The notes under the pieces: generated by a model
What the model saw: the letters and a program-made list of their open reading frames with translations, nothing else
Told to the model about the DNA's origin: nothing
Database searches by the model: none
Made by a program: the position numbers and the translations under genes
Shown here: one piece after another, positions 33,364-45,113 of the stretch
How positions within the stretch are numbered: the first letter of the stretch is position 1
Layout: each line of letters opens with the position of its first letter
NCBI GenBank assembly: GCA_024663395.1
Contig: JANFAH010000015.1
Location: 682,001 to 746,000, forward strand
DNA length: 64,000 nucleotides
Source of the DNA: Pisolithus tinctorius
Taxonomy: Eukaryota; Basidiomycota; Agaricomycetes; Boletales; Pisolithaceae
Reading direction: 5' to 3'

Positions 33364-34668
33364 ATGACCTTGGATTCTTTTCCTATGTTCTTCACCGTTC
33401 GCGCCATCACATTCAGTGCATAGTCTGGTGGCATCCAACCCGCCTTACGTTGTTCATGCATTTGTTTCAGCTTACATCGTCTTTCTGGCCTTTGTCTGGC
33501 TAATACTTGTATCCGTCGAGATGTTCACTCGGCGGAACATCTCAGACACCACTTCCCGTATGCTCCCTGGTACAGTCATCCATACTTGAATTTGCTGAAT
33601 TGTCGTATCAGAATCGTTAATGTTCGTCCTCATACTCACGAACGCAGTAACCATTTTCATCCCACCTGTCTTGTGAGTTGTAAACAGGCGTGTTTTCCAC
33701 GTGGTTGAGCTGACTGATGTTTCGCAGGTTGATACTCGAGTTTCGAATATGGCTTGACGCCGCACGTCTCTTATTGATATTTGTTCTGCAGACAGGTACG
33801 TGGCATCAGCACTGCAAAGTGTGTCCTGAAACCATCACCAGGTGCTGCTATCGCTTTCACGTGTTGGAGTCCCTAGATTCAATGTCCAGATCAAAGTACG
33901 CCGCGTTTTCGTGCCCATGATAATTGTACCTTACCTAGTTTCTCCGGCCAGCTGCCGACGACATGGGCGTATGCAAGCTCCTCAACGCATACACTGTCAT
34001 GGCATGCTGGATCATTCCGACCATCTGTACGCGGTGTCTACCCGTAACTTGTTGGCGTATCTGATTTTTGTGAAACAGCACTGTTCTACATCGTCTATTT
34101 TGTCATCGTGGTGTATATGCAGTCTCGGATGCCTGACACCGTAGATTCGCCCATAGTTGTTCCCTCTTCGGCACAGCCATCTGTACTTCCCATTATGGAC
34201 CCAGAAATGGGGGAGAAGCGGTGTTCGATTGTTCGGGGGTCGTCGGATTCTGGGCCAAACAGTCGGAGCCGTTCATCACACCCTGGGCCACCATTACTGC
34301 CACTTGTACTCCCTCAACGCCAACTGACGCTTTCAGTGCAAAGCCAGTCAGTTTCTACGAGCCCGCAGCGTCACAGATCCCTACCCGCAACCCATCACCC
34401 TACAGGGGGCCCCGCCCCACGACGAACCACGATCCTTTCCATTCCAGCACCTCTAGCGCCACAGTCGCAATTCCAACCAGTTTCTAGACCTTCGTCGAAT
34501 CTACAAGCAGGCATTGTGGGTTCGCGACCGCCGGTGCGGCATTTGTCGATGATGCCACCGCCCAGTAAAAGTAGATCTTTTTCATCCGAAGCGGCGAGTT
34601 CCCCGATCACCGAGAGTCCCACAACACGATCCGTACTCTCCAAGGCCGGACCTTCGTACCTCATGTAG
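33364..34668 (+). pseudogene. MARVEL-like membrane protein gene, copy B, with nonsense codon
   Basis: Paralogue of 13,303-14,608. The ATG at 33,364 gives MTLDSFPMFF and most introns can be placed as in A. In the exon that reads GAAIAFTCWSP, the CAG codon of copy A is TAG here (33,874-33,876), which would end the protein before the fourth helix. Two donors are weaker (GTGCAT for GTGCGT; GTATGC for GTATGT). The Ser/Pro-rich tail is still open. Unless splicing avoids the TAG, the product is truncated. The gypsy element sits about 350 bp upstream. Confidence 0.55.
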
Positions 34669-35934
34669 CTGCATAATGGAACATGTTGTATTATTAGCAA
34701 ATGTGTAACTAATAGACTCCAATATACTACCATGTACTTCCACCACAGAAAGAAGTGGTAGTGTGCACACGACACGATGACGGTTTCTTGGCACGGCTTG
34801 CACTGACTTTTCGGTCAGAGGACGACTCCCTTTGAGCTCTACATGAATATTTGATATCCGCCTCTGTGGGTACTGTATCACTGTATCCGTGGATGCGAGG
34901 TGTTGTGGACAGCACGGACAGGCGACAGGTGCGCCGTTGGTTGGCGTCCTGCGACGAACTCGAGCCCGGGGGGAAAACAGACACTGTAACTACACCCAAG
35001 ATTTGAAGTATTCGGGAATAGGCTAAATGAAACACAAACACTTACGAAACAAAATGTTCTAAGGCAGATCAGAAAACAAAAGAAGAAACGCACGAACGGC
35101 GGGGAGAGTGACTACCTGAGGCACACAGTGCTGCGCGCGCGCGAACCGTCGCCCTCCAGAGGCTACCTCGGAAGACGAGGACTTCTTTTGCTGCAGCTAT
35201 AGGACAGGAACAGTGAAATTTCGGCCAGGCGACTTGTGCCAACTCGGGAGGAGACACCCTGACTGAAAACAATAGCCAAGCGAAACAACGAAACACGACA
35301 GAAATTACGGTAGTACTCGCCTAGAGCAGATATTGAGGCAACATCTGAGCTTGAAAGTGCATCCCTCAGCTTGAACGAGTGCTGGGCATGGCATCTCTCG
35401 GTCCGTGGATCAGTCATTCAGTCATTCCGGACCGGTGCTATCGCGTGTGACCAAATGCTGTTTATTCAGAGCTGGACACAGCTGCGTCCAGGAGTAAATC
35501 GCGGCGCTTGCTCTTGGCCCGTGGTTCTAGCAGTCATTTCCAAAGTTTGGACGTTCCTCGGGAGTATAGTGCAAAGGAATATGGTTCTTGCGCTTTTGGT
35601 GATTACACAACTCATGTTCGATGTTCGGAAGCAACTGGCTTCTACAGAGGCCGCAACTTCGGGGGATGACCCGTGCACGATCCTATCATATACGACGCAA
35701 CGAGTCTAATTGATGATCGAATTATGTAGATTTACAACTATCATGTATAATGCACCTGACCTTGTGTCCAAGCTCGTCTTCCCGGATAGCAGGGTATAAC
35801 CAGAACTAAAGTGAGACAACTGAATCGTAATGATATGTGTGGGATGCAATGTATTCCGTCAAATAGAGCGGGCGCGAGCGCATATTAACAGAATGCGAAC
35901 TTCAGGGTCTGGAAATCTTGGAGCGGGCACCGAA
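34669..35934. other. 3' flank of copy B and spacer to the DUF6533-type gene
   Basis: Homology to copy A ends near 35,453. A plus-strand 112-codon frame (35,371-35,709) has no recognisable motif. The stretch probably holds the 3' UTRs of the converging genes. Confidence 0.4.
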
Positions 35935-37560
35935 TTAAAACTCATCCGCGGTAAAATCGCTCAGAGGTACCGATGCGAATTCCATCCTCGACCCCGCGCC
36001 GGTGAATATTTGAGTGTTCATTCCGTCGGAGACTGCGTCTTGCAATTTGAAAAGGATCCGGGACCCCAATACCCCGTGGAGAATGCCCTGAAAGCTGTCG
36101 GTGATCCGTCCAGTGTCAGGCGCTCTGAGTATATATGATCTGGCACGGACTCACGTAATGAAAACACCATGCCAATCGCCTGTGAGCTGTTGCACAGTAT
36201 ATCAATACTCGGTTGAGAAGAAAACCAAAATCAACCCACCGGCGAAGAAACAAATATGATATTAACAATCGAAGTCGCTGTGAAACGAGTTATCTTGAGA
36301 AGTTGATCATTGGTTGACAATCGCCATTAACTTACCAAACAGTGAGATCGCGTATAGCATATTCCCATGTGTCACGGCAGCCACGAGCCTAGTGGGAGTA
36401 CACCGACCAGTTCTTGCATGCGACCTCAATGTGTAGAGGAGAGTGTAAAGTATCACGACTGACTAGCATCAGCGACGGGCTCTGATTGGTCAACGACGAG
36501 TATGTATGGAGACGTACCAAGTTCGAAGAAGGCTGCGCTCACGAAGATCCCTACCGTCACTTGGTTGGTCGATGCCGCAGACGAGGCGTCTGTTCCGCCG
36601 CAAATACCCTCGAATTTCAGGCTACTGGGTACTATAATGCAGACAAGCATGACAATCGCCACTAACTTCGCTCATTGTACATTTGTTCCGTGACAGGAAT
36701 AATAAGGACAGGACTCACGACGTATGTCCCGATTAAAATTTTCCGGGCAGTATTCTGGGAATGCCAGAGGGCCAGCGTTCGCATTAGGAGTAGCCCTGGC
36801 ATTGGGGACTATGCTTCAGCAGATTGCGCTCTATAAATCTGCCAGCGACATACCTTCCGATGCAACCATCCCAAAGTAGAGTATAACTAGAGGCGGATAG
36901 TTAGTATGACGCAAGGGAATGTTGGTAATTGATGCATGGGAACAAATGCCACTGACTTGCTGCAGCCCAGTACAAAGCTATACACTTAACGAATGAGATT
37001 TAGTGCAGGGATATGAGGAATAACAACAGTATGCACCGTTTCTTCCGGATCAGTAGTAACCAGCGCAGCTATCCGGGAGTCAGGCTGCTTAGTATATGGT
37101 TGCAATGATGCACGCACTGTACACAGCCATTGCAGTACCTATGATCGGGAAGTGTCTCGTTGGGATGTATAGCAGGTGAGTAAATCCCCAGCGTTTAGGG
37201 CGAGTTAGCAGGCGTATCTGATGAACTGATCAGACTTGAATATGAGTGAGAAGAAGACGGTTAACTTACTTCGCCATCTAGTGTTAGGAGGGTATCCAAT
37301 ACCTAGGCAAATGATAAACATGTCTAACCTCGAGATGAAGATGCGCAACATACCCAGATCGAAACGGGTGCGACTATAATGGTGGCAATTCAGTATGGAA
37401 TTTATTGATCTTCAACCAACCCAAAATAGAGTACCTCTACAGTACTGCAGGCACTCCGCCTTAGTAGTGTATCAGAAGACACGTTTTGGTTGCCTTCACG
37501 TACTTTTACAACCTGCTGCTGGTAAAGCAATTGAAGATATGTTGATGATGGACTGGACAT
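35935..37560 (-). CDS. DUF6533-type multi-pass membrane protein
   Basis: The gene resembles the mushroom-expanded DUF6533 membrane family, of unknown function and thought to be receptor-like by topology. The ATG at 37,560 gives MSSPSSTYLQLLYQQQVVK. Short exons then join to VAPVSIW and VLDTLLTLDGE, matching the family signature 'YDxxLTLDxEV', followed by IRLLTRPKRW and a hydrophobic stretch FPIIGTAMAVYSACIIATIY. A middle exon has RTLALWHSQNTARKILIG, typical of the family's 'RxxALW' element. Another hydrophobic exon contains MAIVMLVCIIVPSSL. The last exon has GILHGVLGSRILFKLQDA, like the family's C-terminal 'LxSRxLxxLR' helix, and ends TAA at 35,935. Many introns of 40-60 bp; some exon edges remain uncertain. 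A 100-bp piece of one exon also occurs at 22,472-22,571. Confidence 0.7.
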
Positions 37561-38934
37561 CCTTTTGACAGCCTCGAAAAACACCCAGAAACGATTCCTC
37601 GAGGGATTAAATAGCCATGCACACTGCTCGGTACGGCCGCGCGGACGAAGCACGCATCCGGTGCAAAAGGTTCCGATGACATTCCAACCAGCGGGCTTAC
37701 CAAGGACATAACCATTCTGGGAAAAAACCCCACGACAATCGATCAATAGACTGACCCCGCTATGCGTTTTATGATCAAGTTGCAGTATAAATTAATGATG
37801 GGCGGTGCACTACTGTGCTCCCGTGTAGCTAATAGTCGATATTTCGTGAGCTCGTTGACAGTAAAGTCGGTGCACAGTGCTGCTGTGTATTATTATTCGT
37901 AAGACACGTTCCACAGCCGCCTAGACCCCTTGGAGATTGGGCTGACTGTTTTTCCACACTGCGTGGGAGTCGGGCAAGAACTTTGCTTTGCCTGGATAGC
38001 ATGAGGCTGTCTAAAACCTATCACACTTCATCCAAAGTCTCAAGCTGGACCTGTCATGTTGGATAGACGTTCTGGTCCCACCTTAGAGTTGCGGGGGTAA
38101 ACCGCCCGGTAAGTTCTACTCTTTGGACGTATTGGATTGACGTCTCAAGGCCAATTGGAGTACCTCCAACCTTGACAAGTCGATAGCGGGTAATGCTTTT
38201 ATTTGTTAGCGGTCACCAGTGGTGCGGGGAGAGGACATAGTCAGTGCCTTCACTCCGAGTTCCAGGGTTGCGCCCTGGGCGAAATGCTTGTCTTCCCAGG
38301 CACATGAAACAGAGTTCGTCCACCAAGCAGCGCCCTTACGATCCATGGTAATAGAGTGGTTAACCAGTCACAGGTCAAACTTTGCTTATCGCATCAAATC
38401 TCACTTCCACATGGACATTCCCCAACGAGGACTTCCTGCTTTACTTCAGTCCTTCGAGATTCCGACTTAGGAATTTGCCTGGAAGACATACCAACATCAT
38501 AAGACGAAGTTACAGTATGTACATAGCCGCTGTCGACGCTGTGCTAGCAGGATGATGATTCGTGATTCAAGACCACATCGTGTTCTTGTGGCTGTTACAT
38601 AACTGGGGCCTTAGTACCTAAATGATGGTCCCTGCTCATCGCAACGAGTGGGAATGAGTAGCGACGCCTTATAAGCAAGCGGGCCGCACAAATGACTTGA
38701 CAGCGGGCGGATCGTGAAGCTTGAAGTGCGGGAGGAGCCATGAGAAGATAGACGGCCGTAATGAGGCTTGACGGTGACAGTACGACACCGGTGAAGTTCC
38801 ACTCCATTTCTGCGCCACCAAACCCCCGCCCGCCACGCCGACACTGCGTGAGTGTTGACCAATAGGGATGTCCCACGCGTAGTGCTGTTCGCTGAGGTGC
38901 CTTCCTGCAAACGAGTACAGTTAATTACATGACT
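37561..38934. other. intergenic, CpG-normal, with one conserved minus-strand segment
   Basis: A plus-strand frame at 38,219-38,470 is unrecognised. At 38,876-38,595 (minus) a frame contains EMEWNFTGVVL, matched by EMEYNFTGIIL at 42,470-42,285 beyond the other HNH gene, so this piece belongs to the same duplicated unit. It may be an exon of an unrecognised gene downstream of the HNH gene. Confidence 0.4.
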
Positions 38935-40235
38935 TCAGTGGACAACAAATCGCGTTTCAACAAGTGCTACGGCTCCGAACATCCAGGCCACCTCACAGCA
39001 GAGGCCATGAAGTACAAGAAGGGCCGGTTCGGAGAGAGGAAATTCAGTTGCTGTGTTGAAAGCAACGATATTAGGAATGCCCAAGGCACTCTTCAGTCCT
39101 TGCAGGACTTCGTTCACTTGATACATGTGTGCCCTTCTGACAGATATTAAGAAGCGCACGAGGAAGAAGATCATGGGCTTAGGCCACAAACAAAGATCAG
39201 CAAAGTAGCGGTGGCAATCAGAATGCAACGTCAGGATGTTCTCAAGTGGATGGAATAGTTTCCTAGCCAACTCCTCAGCGATGTTGACATTAGTGAAGGT
39301 CAATAAGAACGCCAGGATGCCTGTAGAATGGGCGTCTTGAGTTGGCACAAGGAGGTAGTCGTATATACTCATTTCGCAGCGGTCGTCGTCGCCGCCTTCG
39401 ATCCTTTTATTATACGCTTCTGGGATGATGTGCACAGCTTGCAGAATTGCGAAGCCATCCTTTCCACTAAGCATACAACGATTGTTATCACGATGCGTTG
39501 CCTTGTTCGACACGTCAGAGGGAAAGGTCTTCAGGACTTGCATGGAAACGTACGATCACCTGCGAGTTGTGATATTTTACACTGCCATCCTGCATTATGG
39601 CCCTAGGATATTGACCAACTTCTTCAAACGACGGGGATGGAAGTGGGGGAGAGAAGGGTCAGACCGTGAGGGAGAAGAGGGCTCGGACGGTGGAGAAGGG
39701 GAGGGTTCAGACTCAGATAGTGGGGAAGCTGGTCCGCACTTGTGCGTAACTGTGAAAGGACCAGTAAGTGATGTCAGACAGCAAAAGGGGGACAAGGCGG
39801 AGAGTTACAAGTGCAGATGAAATGCCTGGTATAAACCCTAGCTATCTCCATGAGCTTCGCATCATTTAACGCCGAGGTGATCCCCCCTTGAACCTGTCCC
39901 TCGCCATCACCGGAGGCCGAGTACAACAAATGGCGCGCATATGATCGGGGGAAGACAGTAGGGAGGAGAGAGAGGATTGGCGATGGCCTTGAGTACGAAG
40001 CAGCGTTGGTATGCAACATGCCGTCTCAGACGATGTCTCCACGAAAGTGAGTGGGGTAGGATCCGGTAGCATAATAATAGGAGAAAACGATGATTTGTTT
40101 CGGCGAGGTCTCTGGAAAGCCGTTATCGCGCACATTTCTTGTCCACTTCCATTCCAAAATACGGCCGACCTTGAAGAGGTAGACAAAGCCGCGACGCTGT
40201 ACCATTTGATGACCGCTCTGTTGGTCTCGAAGCAT
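38935..40235 (-). pseudogene. HNH-domain protein gene, decayed copy
   Basis: Encodes a fungal HNH-type domain: SNKATHRDNNRCMLSGK, LQAVHIIPEAYNK, ENILTLHSDCHRYFADL and a Trp/Pro-rich LCLWPKPM. Compared with the copy at 43,057-44,488 it has three lesions. A CGA is changed to TGA (39,556-39,558) just before the HNH domain. An 11-bp deletion near 39,935 shifts the frame. A 90-bp in-frame deletion at 38,970/38,971 removes about 30 C-terminal residues. Its N-terminal exon piece (like CLVPRASPNKLLYG) lies displaced at about 40,545-40,488. HNH domains usually mark nucleases, but the role of this fungal family is not known to me. Confidence 0.65.
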
Positions 40236-42284
40236 CCAACGAACCTGCCATGCTGATTACCAGGTCAATCCACTCCGCCATCCGGATAATCTGCTTCGTT
40301 TGTCTGACTGCAAATTCCGGGAATTCAGCCAGGAAAACGTGGTCCTATTGGTCGCGGACCGTTTAGTAGGGGACTGGTGCTCCATGGGTTTTACATCATC
40401 CACTACTGAGGTAGGAAATCATCCCAGCGACGTGCGTTGTAAAGTTCATAGGTACTTTCTTACCTTGGAGACCTGAGGCACTTCCGTACAATAATTTGTT
40501 TGGCGACGCCCTTGGAACCAAACAACCACTTGCTAACGTAATCCAAGCTAATAAGTTGTCAAAAATTGAAGGCTACAGTGACACCGTCGATTGTTGCACT
40601 CGATTCTATGCCTCCCCCTTCATTGTTTCCACCGGACGGTCATATCGCCTTGTACCCCACTCACATATTAAGGACAGTGGACTCATACCGGAAGGGTTCG
40701 CGTTTCCCGATGCCGTGCCGGTTTTATCTGACAGGTGAACACACAGGAGGTGAGCAGGACATTATTGGTGTAAGATTCGCCATACCTGATAGCGCAAGTT
40801 TACCCTAGGCGTGTGGTGTCGTCGTCCCAATCATGAAGTCGCGCAAATTCTCCAGGAATCCATTACACCTTGCTAGTGCACATCGAACGGGAAAGACTGC
40901 TTGTGTCTCACCAACGTGGAGTCGAGGTACTGTTTCAGCCAGTGGCCGGGTCCGAGATGTACAGTACAAAGGTAAAGAAGACGGGTCTTTGCGGGGGTCT
41001 TCATTCATCCATTTCCACGTTCGTTAGATCTTCACATTCGTATCTTGAGTTTTAGAAAAGAGACGAAAGAGGGTTGTGAGGGCGAAGTCACGAAGTTGAC
41101 ATCAGCCGGAGCAGAAGACCCCCTCAGCGGATACGGAAAACCGTGTCATAGTCGGCCCGAAAAACGATCCATGGAACGATGCAACTTCGACTTGATACTT
41201 CTATGTGCATATCTGACATGAAGCGATGCTAAAGAGAAGATCGATGTAGGCGACGTTATTGACATAGAAGCCAATACACGTGCTGTTAATGTGCGTTCTT
41301 CCGGATCAGATGCGAATTCATCACTGAGACCATGCAGCTCGCATCATCCTACGACGTTGAATCGGAGACGTATGTTTCACCACCATGCGGTGTGCATAAA
41401 CGGAAGGAATTGATCCGAAATGTCACACTGGGTGATCTTGATCATGTGGCTAATGCACCACCACGGGGTGGTCAGGATATCATGAGCGCCATAGGTGGCC
41501 AAAGTGGTCAATGGATGTCACCGAACAACTGCGGAACGAAGTGAACAAAGTTGTGAAAGGACAAGTGTACGTGTCGATGCCGAATGCGTTCTTTGAATGG
41601 TCCATGGCAACTACTTGCTACCAACTGCTCGCCTTCAAAAAGAAGCCAAATCGAACTGTGGAAGATATTGGGGAGATGAATGGGCTGTTCCTCGGTGCAA
41701 AACGTCAGCTAGGAATGTGGGTTCAGAGAGCGGATTGGATGATGGTATGATATATTATGCTATAGTGCGTGTCCTTCCGCTTTGTTTCATTCATGAACAT
41801 TCTTTGATCAGCCAAGATGTATGTGGATTCGTCACCGCACTGATGGTTTCAGACGATATGTTTGACCCCCTGACCCTCGACATGACCGAGCTATCCACAA
41901 TTGTCAGTGTATGGTGTGCTGCTACCGATCCCGCTACATGGCGATGCTAAAGAAGCTTTAAGCATATACACAATACATTACCATGGAACTTCCTCTTCTT
42001 CCATAAGTGACGTTGGTGACGCAAGGCTCCCTGTGGTTCGCATCGCAGGTGCTTCAGGTGGGTAAGTCCATTCGGCCGCTCCCCAACCTTTGGCAGTTCC
42101 ACTTTTGTCTTGATTACTCTGCACGTGCCTCGAAACGATAGCCGCATCTTTGATGACAGATCCATCCTAGTTGGACGGAGCATTGCTCATGACATCGAAG
42201 AAGATCGATTCTTGGTTGAGTAAACCACCTCGCTCACCTGCCAGTTAGACACTTCTACGAACTGGCTGAGGTGCCTGCTATCTT
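40236..42284. other. spacer between HNH paralogues with unassigned open frames
   Basis: Plus-strand frames at 40,566-40,808, 40,870-41,055, 41,511-41,750 and 41,597-41,950 could be exons of one gene (for example PSIVALDSMPPPSLFPPDG; YVSMPNAFFEWSMATTCY; ISQDVCGFVTALMVSDDMF). I cannot place them in a family or prove the joins. CpG content is normal. A displaced HNH N-terminal fragment lies at 40,488-40,545 on the minus strand. Confidence 0.25.
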
Positions 42285-42848
42285 TTACATTATCCATCCA
42301 TTTGTCGTTGACGCATGATCTCGGGTGGATGGAACTGTGGGTTTCAGTATTATGCCGGTGAAGTTGTACTCCATCTCTGTGCTGTCAAATCTTTGCCTAA
42401 AACTATCGCCATCGTTCACAGTAACGAATAATAGCCTTTCAAATTGCAATGAAGTATCTATTCGTTGCACCCATCACTCTGCCCCAAGTCTTCGTACGTG
42501 CTTGCATATCTACAATGTATCAACAGGCACAAGTCATCAGACCCAGTGCTTCGCACCTCATGATGCAGTCCTCCCCACCAGTACTACTTACAAGTATGTG
42601 AGTTGCAGCCACCGGGGATTCACGGAGGCATTGTTCAAGCGCGGCATAGTAAGCTTTAGTAGCTTCTGCCGGGAAAACAGATGTCTATCATCGTTAATTG
42701 ATTCACTTAGCTTCGTGTTCACCTTGCTCACGAGGTCACTGCAATTGGAGATGTTTTTGTGACCCCCGAATTTGCCTCCAACAGCCTCCGATTGAACTTC
42801 AGCCAGGGAAGTCCGGTGCATAGGATAGCTCACTGAGCACACATGCAT
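42285..42848 (-). other. possible exons of an unrecognised gene
   Basis: Two minus-strand frames, 42,848-42,588 (SDLVSKVNTKLSESINDD) and 42,470-42,285 (DSTEMEYNFTGIILKPTVP), may belong together. The second has a counterpart next to the decayed HNH copy (38,876-38,595), and its conservation at the protein level suggests it is or was coding. Confidence 0.3.
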
Positions 42849-43056
42849 ACGTCACAACGACAGTGTCAACTCTCGCTATTACTCATTGGTCCGTATGAGT
42901 ACTAATGAGGTTTTGTACGTGGTCTTCATCTCTGTAGTTGCAGGACTAGACATCATGGCCCTTATATAGGAGACGGCGCTACTTTCTGGTATTGTACTTC
43001 AGACCGAATATCAGGGATGTTCCATAGCGCTGTTTGTCGCAGTGGCTTCCCACGAA

Positions 43057-44488
43057 CTAGTACAGTCGTGTTTCAACAAGTGCTACAGCTTTCATCAAGA
43101 GGTCAACAGGCGAGGCATAATCTTCTCGGCCACATAACTCATTCATCATCTGCTCTACGTCGTCCATGTATTCTGCGGCTCCAGACATCCAGGCCACCTC
43201 ACAGCAAAGAGCATGAAGTGCAAGAAACGCCGGCTCGGGGAGAGGAGACTCGGTTGCTGCGTTAAAAGTCACGATGTCCGGAATGCCGAAGGTGATCTTC
43301 AGTCCTGGGTAAGCTTCGTGTACTTGGTACGTATGCGGTAAACCCTATTGATAGATGTTAAGAAGCGTGCGAGGGAGAAGATCCGGCGAACGCACCATCA
43401 CGGGTTTAAGCCACAAGCCAAGATCAGCGAAGTAGTGATGGCAATTACTTTCCAACGTCATAATGTTCTCGGGCCTATGGATCTGTTTTCCCGCCAAATC
43501 CTCAACGATGTTGACATCAGTAAACATCGATAACATCGCCAAAACTCCCGCAGAATGGATTTCTCTAGTCGGCACCACGAAGTAGTCGTGAACGCCCACT
43601 TGGTCGTCGTCGTCTTTATTAGATACCTGTGGGATAATGTGTGCAGTTCGCAGAACTCCATAGCTACCGGTCCGAGGACCGTCTTTCCAGTCCGCCTTTC
43701 CAGTAAGCAAGCAACAATTATTGTCACGACGCCTTGCCTTATTCGAGATATCAGAGGGGACAATCTGCAGAATTTGCTTTGGAACGTACAGTCGCCTGCG
43801 AGTCGTAATAATCTACACTATCCTGTGTTATAGCCATGCCGACATCTCCAGACGACGGCGATGGGGGTGGGGATAAGTTCCAAGGATCAGGTGGAGTTGG
43901 TGGGGGAGTTGGTCCGCGCCTGCGCCTGACTGTGAAAGGACCGGTTAGTGACCGCCAACAGGGAAAAGGCTGAGATTTACAAGTGCAGATAAAATGTCTC
44001 ATATACAACCCAGCTAACTCCATGAGCATTGCATGACTCTCTGCCGAGGTAATTTGCCGTTGAACTTGCCCTTGCCCATTAGCGGATGCCAAGCGCAATA
44101 AATGACCGAGAATACGAGCACATATGATAGGGGGAGGACAGTGGGTAGGAGCCCGAAGTCTGGGCGCCGCGGCCTCAAGAGCGAGGCATCGTTGGTATGC
44201 AACATGAAGCTCTCCTGTCGGAAAGTGATTGGGAGGGAGCGGGGTAGGCATGCTGTCTTAAGGTGCGTAGGACAATAAATAGGGGTCAAACGAACACTGA
44301 AGTAGTGATATAGGAGCTGTAGCGCGCTTACTGTAAATGCTCCAACTGAACATTACATAAAACTCCTGTTTCCGCTTGCCACTCAAGCTCTTATTTGGCA
44401 ACGGCCTTGAAACCAAACAACTGCCTCCTAACCATAGATTGACGCCGTCATCGCGGACACGACTACGCAAAAGCAGGTCCACCTCCAT
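43057..44488 (-). CDS. HNH-domain protein, intact-looking copy
   Basis: The ATG at 44,488 opens MEVDLLLRSRVRDDGVNLW and continues CLVSRPLPNKSLSGKRK and EFYVMFSWSIYS. After introns comes VAYQRCLALEAAAPRLR with ICARILGHLLRLA, then a Pro-rich linker. The HNH region follows: TTRRRLYVPKQI, SNKARRRDNNCCLLTGK, LRTAHIIPQVSNK, ENIMTLESNCHHYFADL, LWLKPV. The last exon has FGIPDIVTFNAATESP and CCEVAWMSGAAEYMDDVEQ, ending at 43,057. His in AHIIP, Asn in ENI and His in NCHHYF are the likely HNH residues. No stops interrupt the inferred exons. Function (nuclease or regulator) is unknown. Confidence 0.6.
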
Positions 44489-45113
44489 CCGTAGTACAGT
44501 GTCACTTGAGGAGGCAGATAAACCTGCGACGCTGTACTATTTGATAACCCGTCTGTCGGTCTCGAATCATCCAACGACTCTGTCACAGGCTAAGCAGTAA
44601 GTCAGTCCAGTGGATAATCTGCTTCGGTTGCAGTGCCCGACTCCACGCGCACTTCAATCATGCCATTTGGGTGTCCCTCGCTGAGTTCCTTGGGTGAACA
44701 ACAAGAAACATGGTTTTTGTGTCTTTGGCAAGAGAAACTCGTGTTTAAATGACTGGGGGAGTCGGTTACGGACGCTGACAATTTTGAATTCCGTTCTCGC
44801 AGTGTCAGCTTCGACTAGATAAATATAAACGGAATGGTTCGACGGCTGTCCCTGAAGCTGAAGCTTGAAGAGCTGACGAATGAATCAATCTGACCTGCAG
44901 GTAGCGGTGTCTGGTGCTGTACCGTGTCTGAAATGCATTTGCACCAGTGGAACTGCTTGATGCTGAGCGACCGTTGGAGCGTGGACTGACCTCCGCATTG
45001 TCAATGAAATGCCTAACACTAGGTGATCACGGTGAGCTATCCATATGCACACATCACAACATTTTATGTTCGACTCTTAGCTTGCTAACACACTTCAGGT
45101 CGGAGCGGTGCAT
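44489..45113. other. intergenic, upstream of HNH gene and downstream of p23
   Basis: The part at 44,510-44,590 matches 40,170-40,255 beside the decayed copy, so it belonged to the duplicated unit (probably 5' flank). Nothing else recognised. Confidence 0.4.

Larger units (their letters stand above)
22571..35453 (+). repeat. duplicated block, copy B (with gypsy insertion)
   Basis: Collinear with 6,148-15,445. Without the 5.7-kb LTR element it is about 7.2 kb, shorter than A because of fewer minisatellite units and the missing 1.14-kb segment. Confidence 0.85.
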
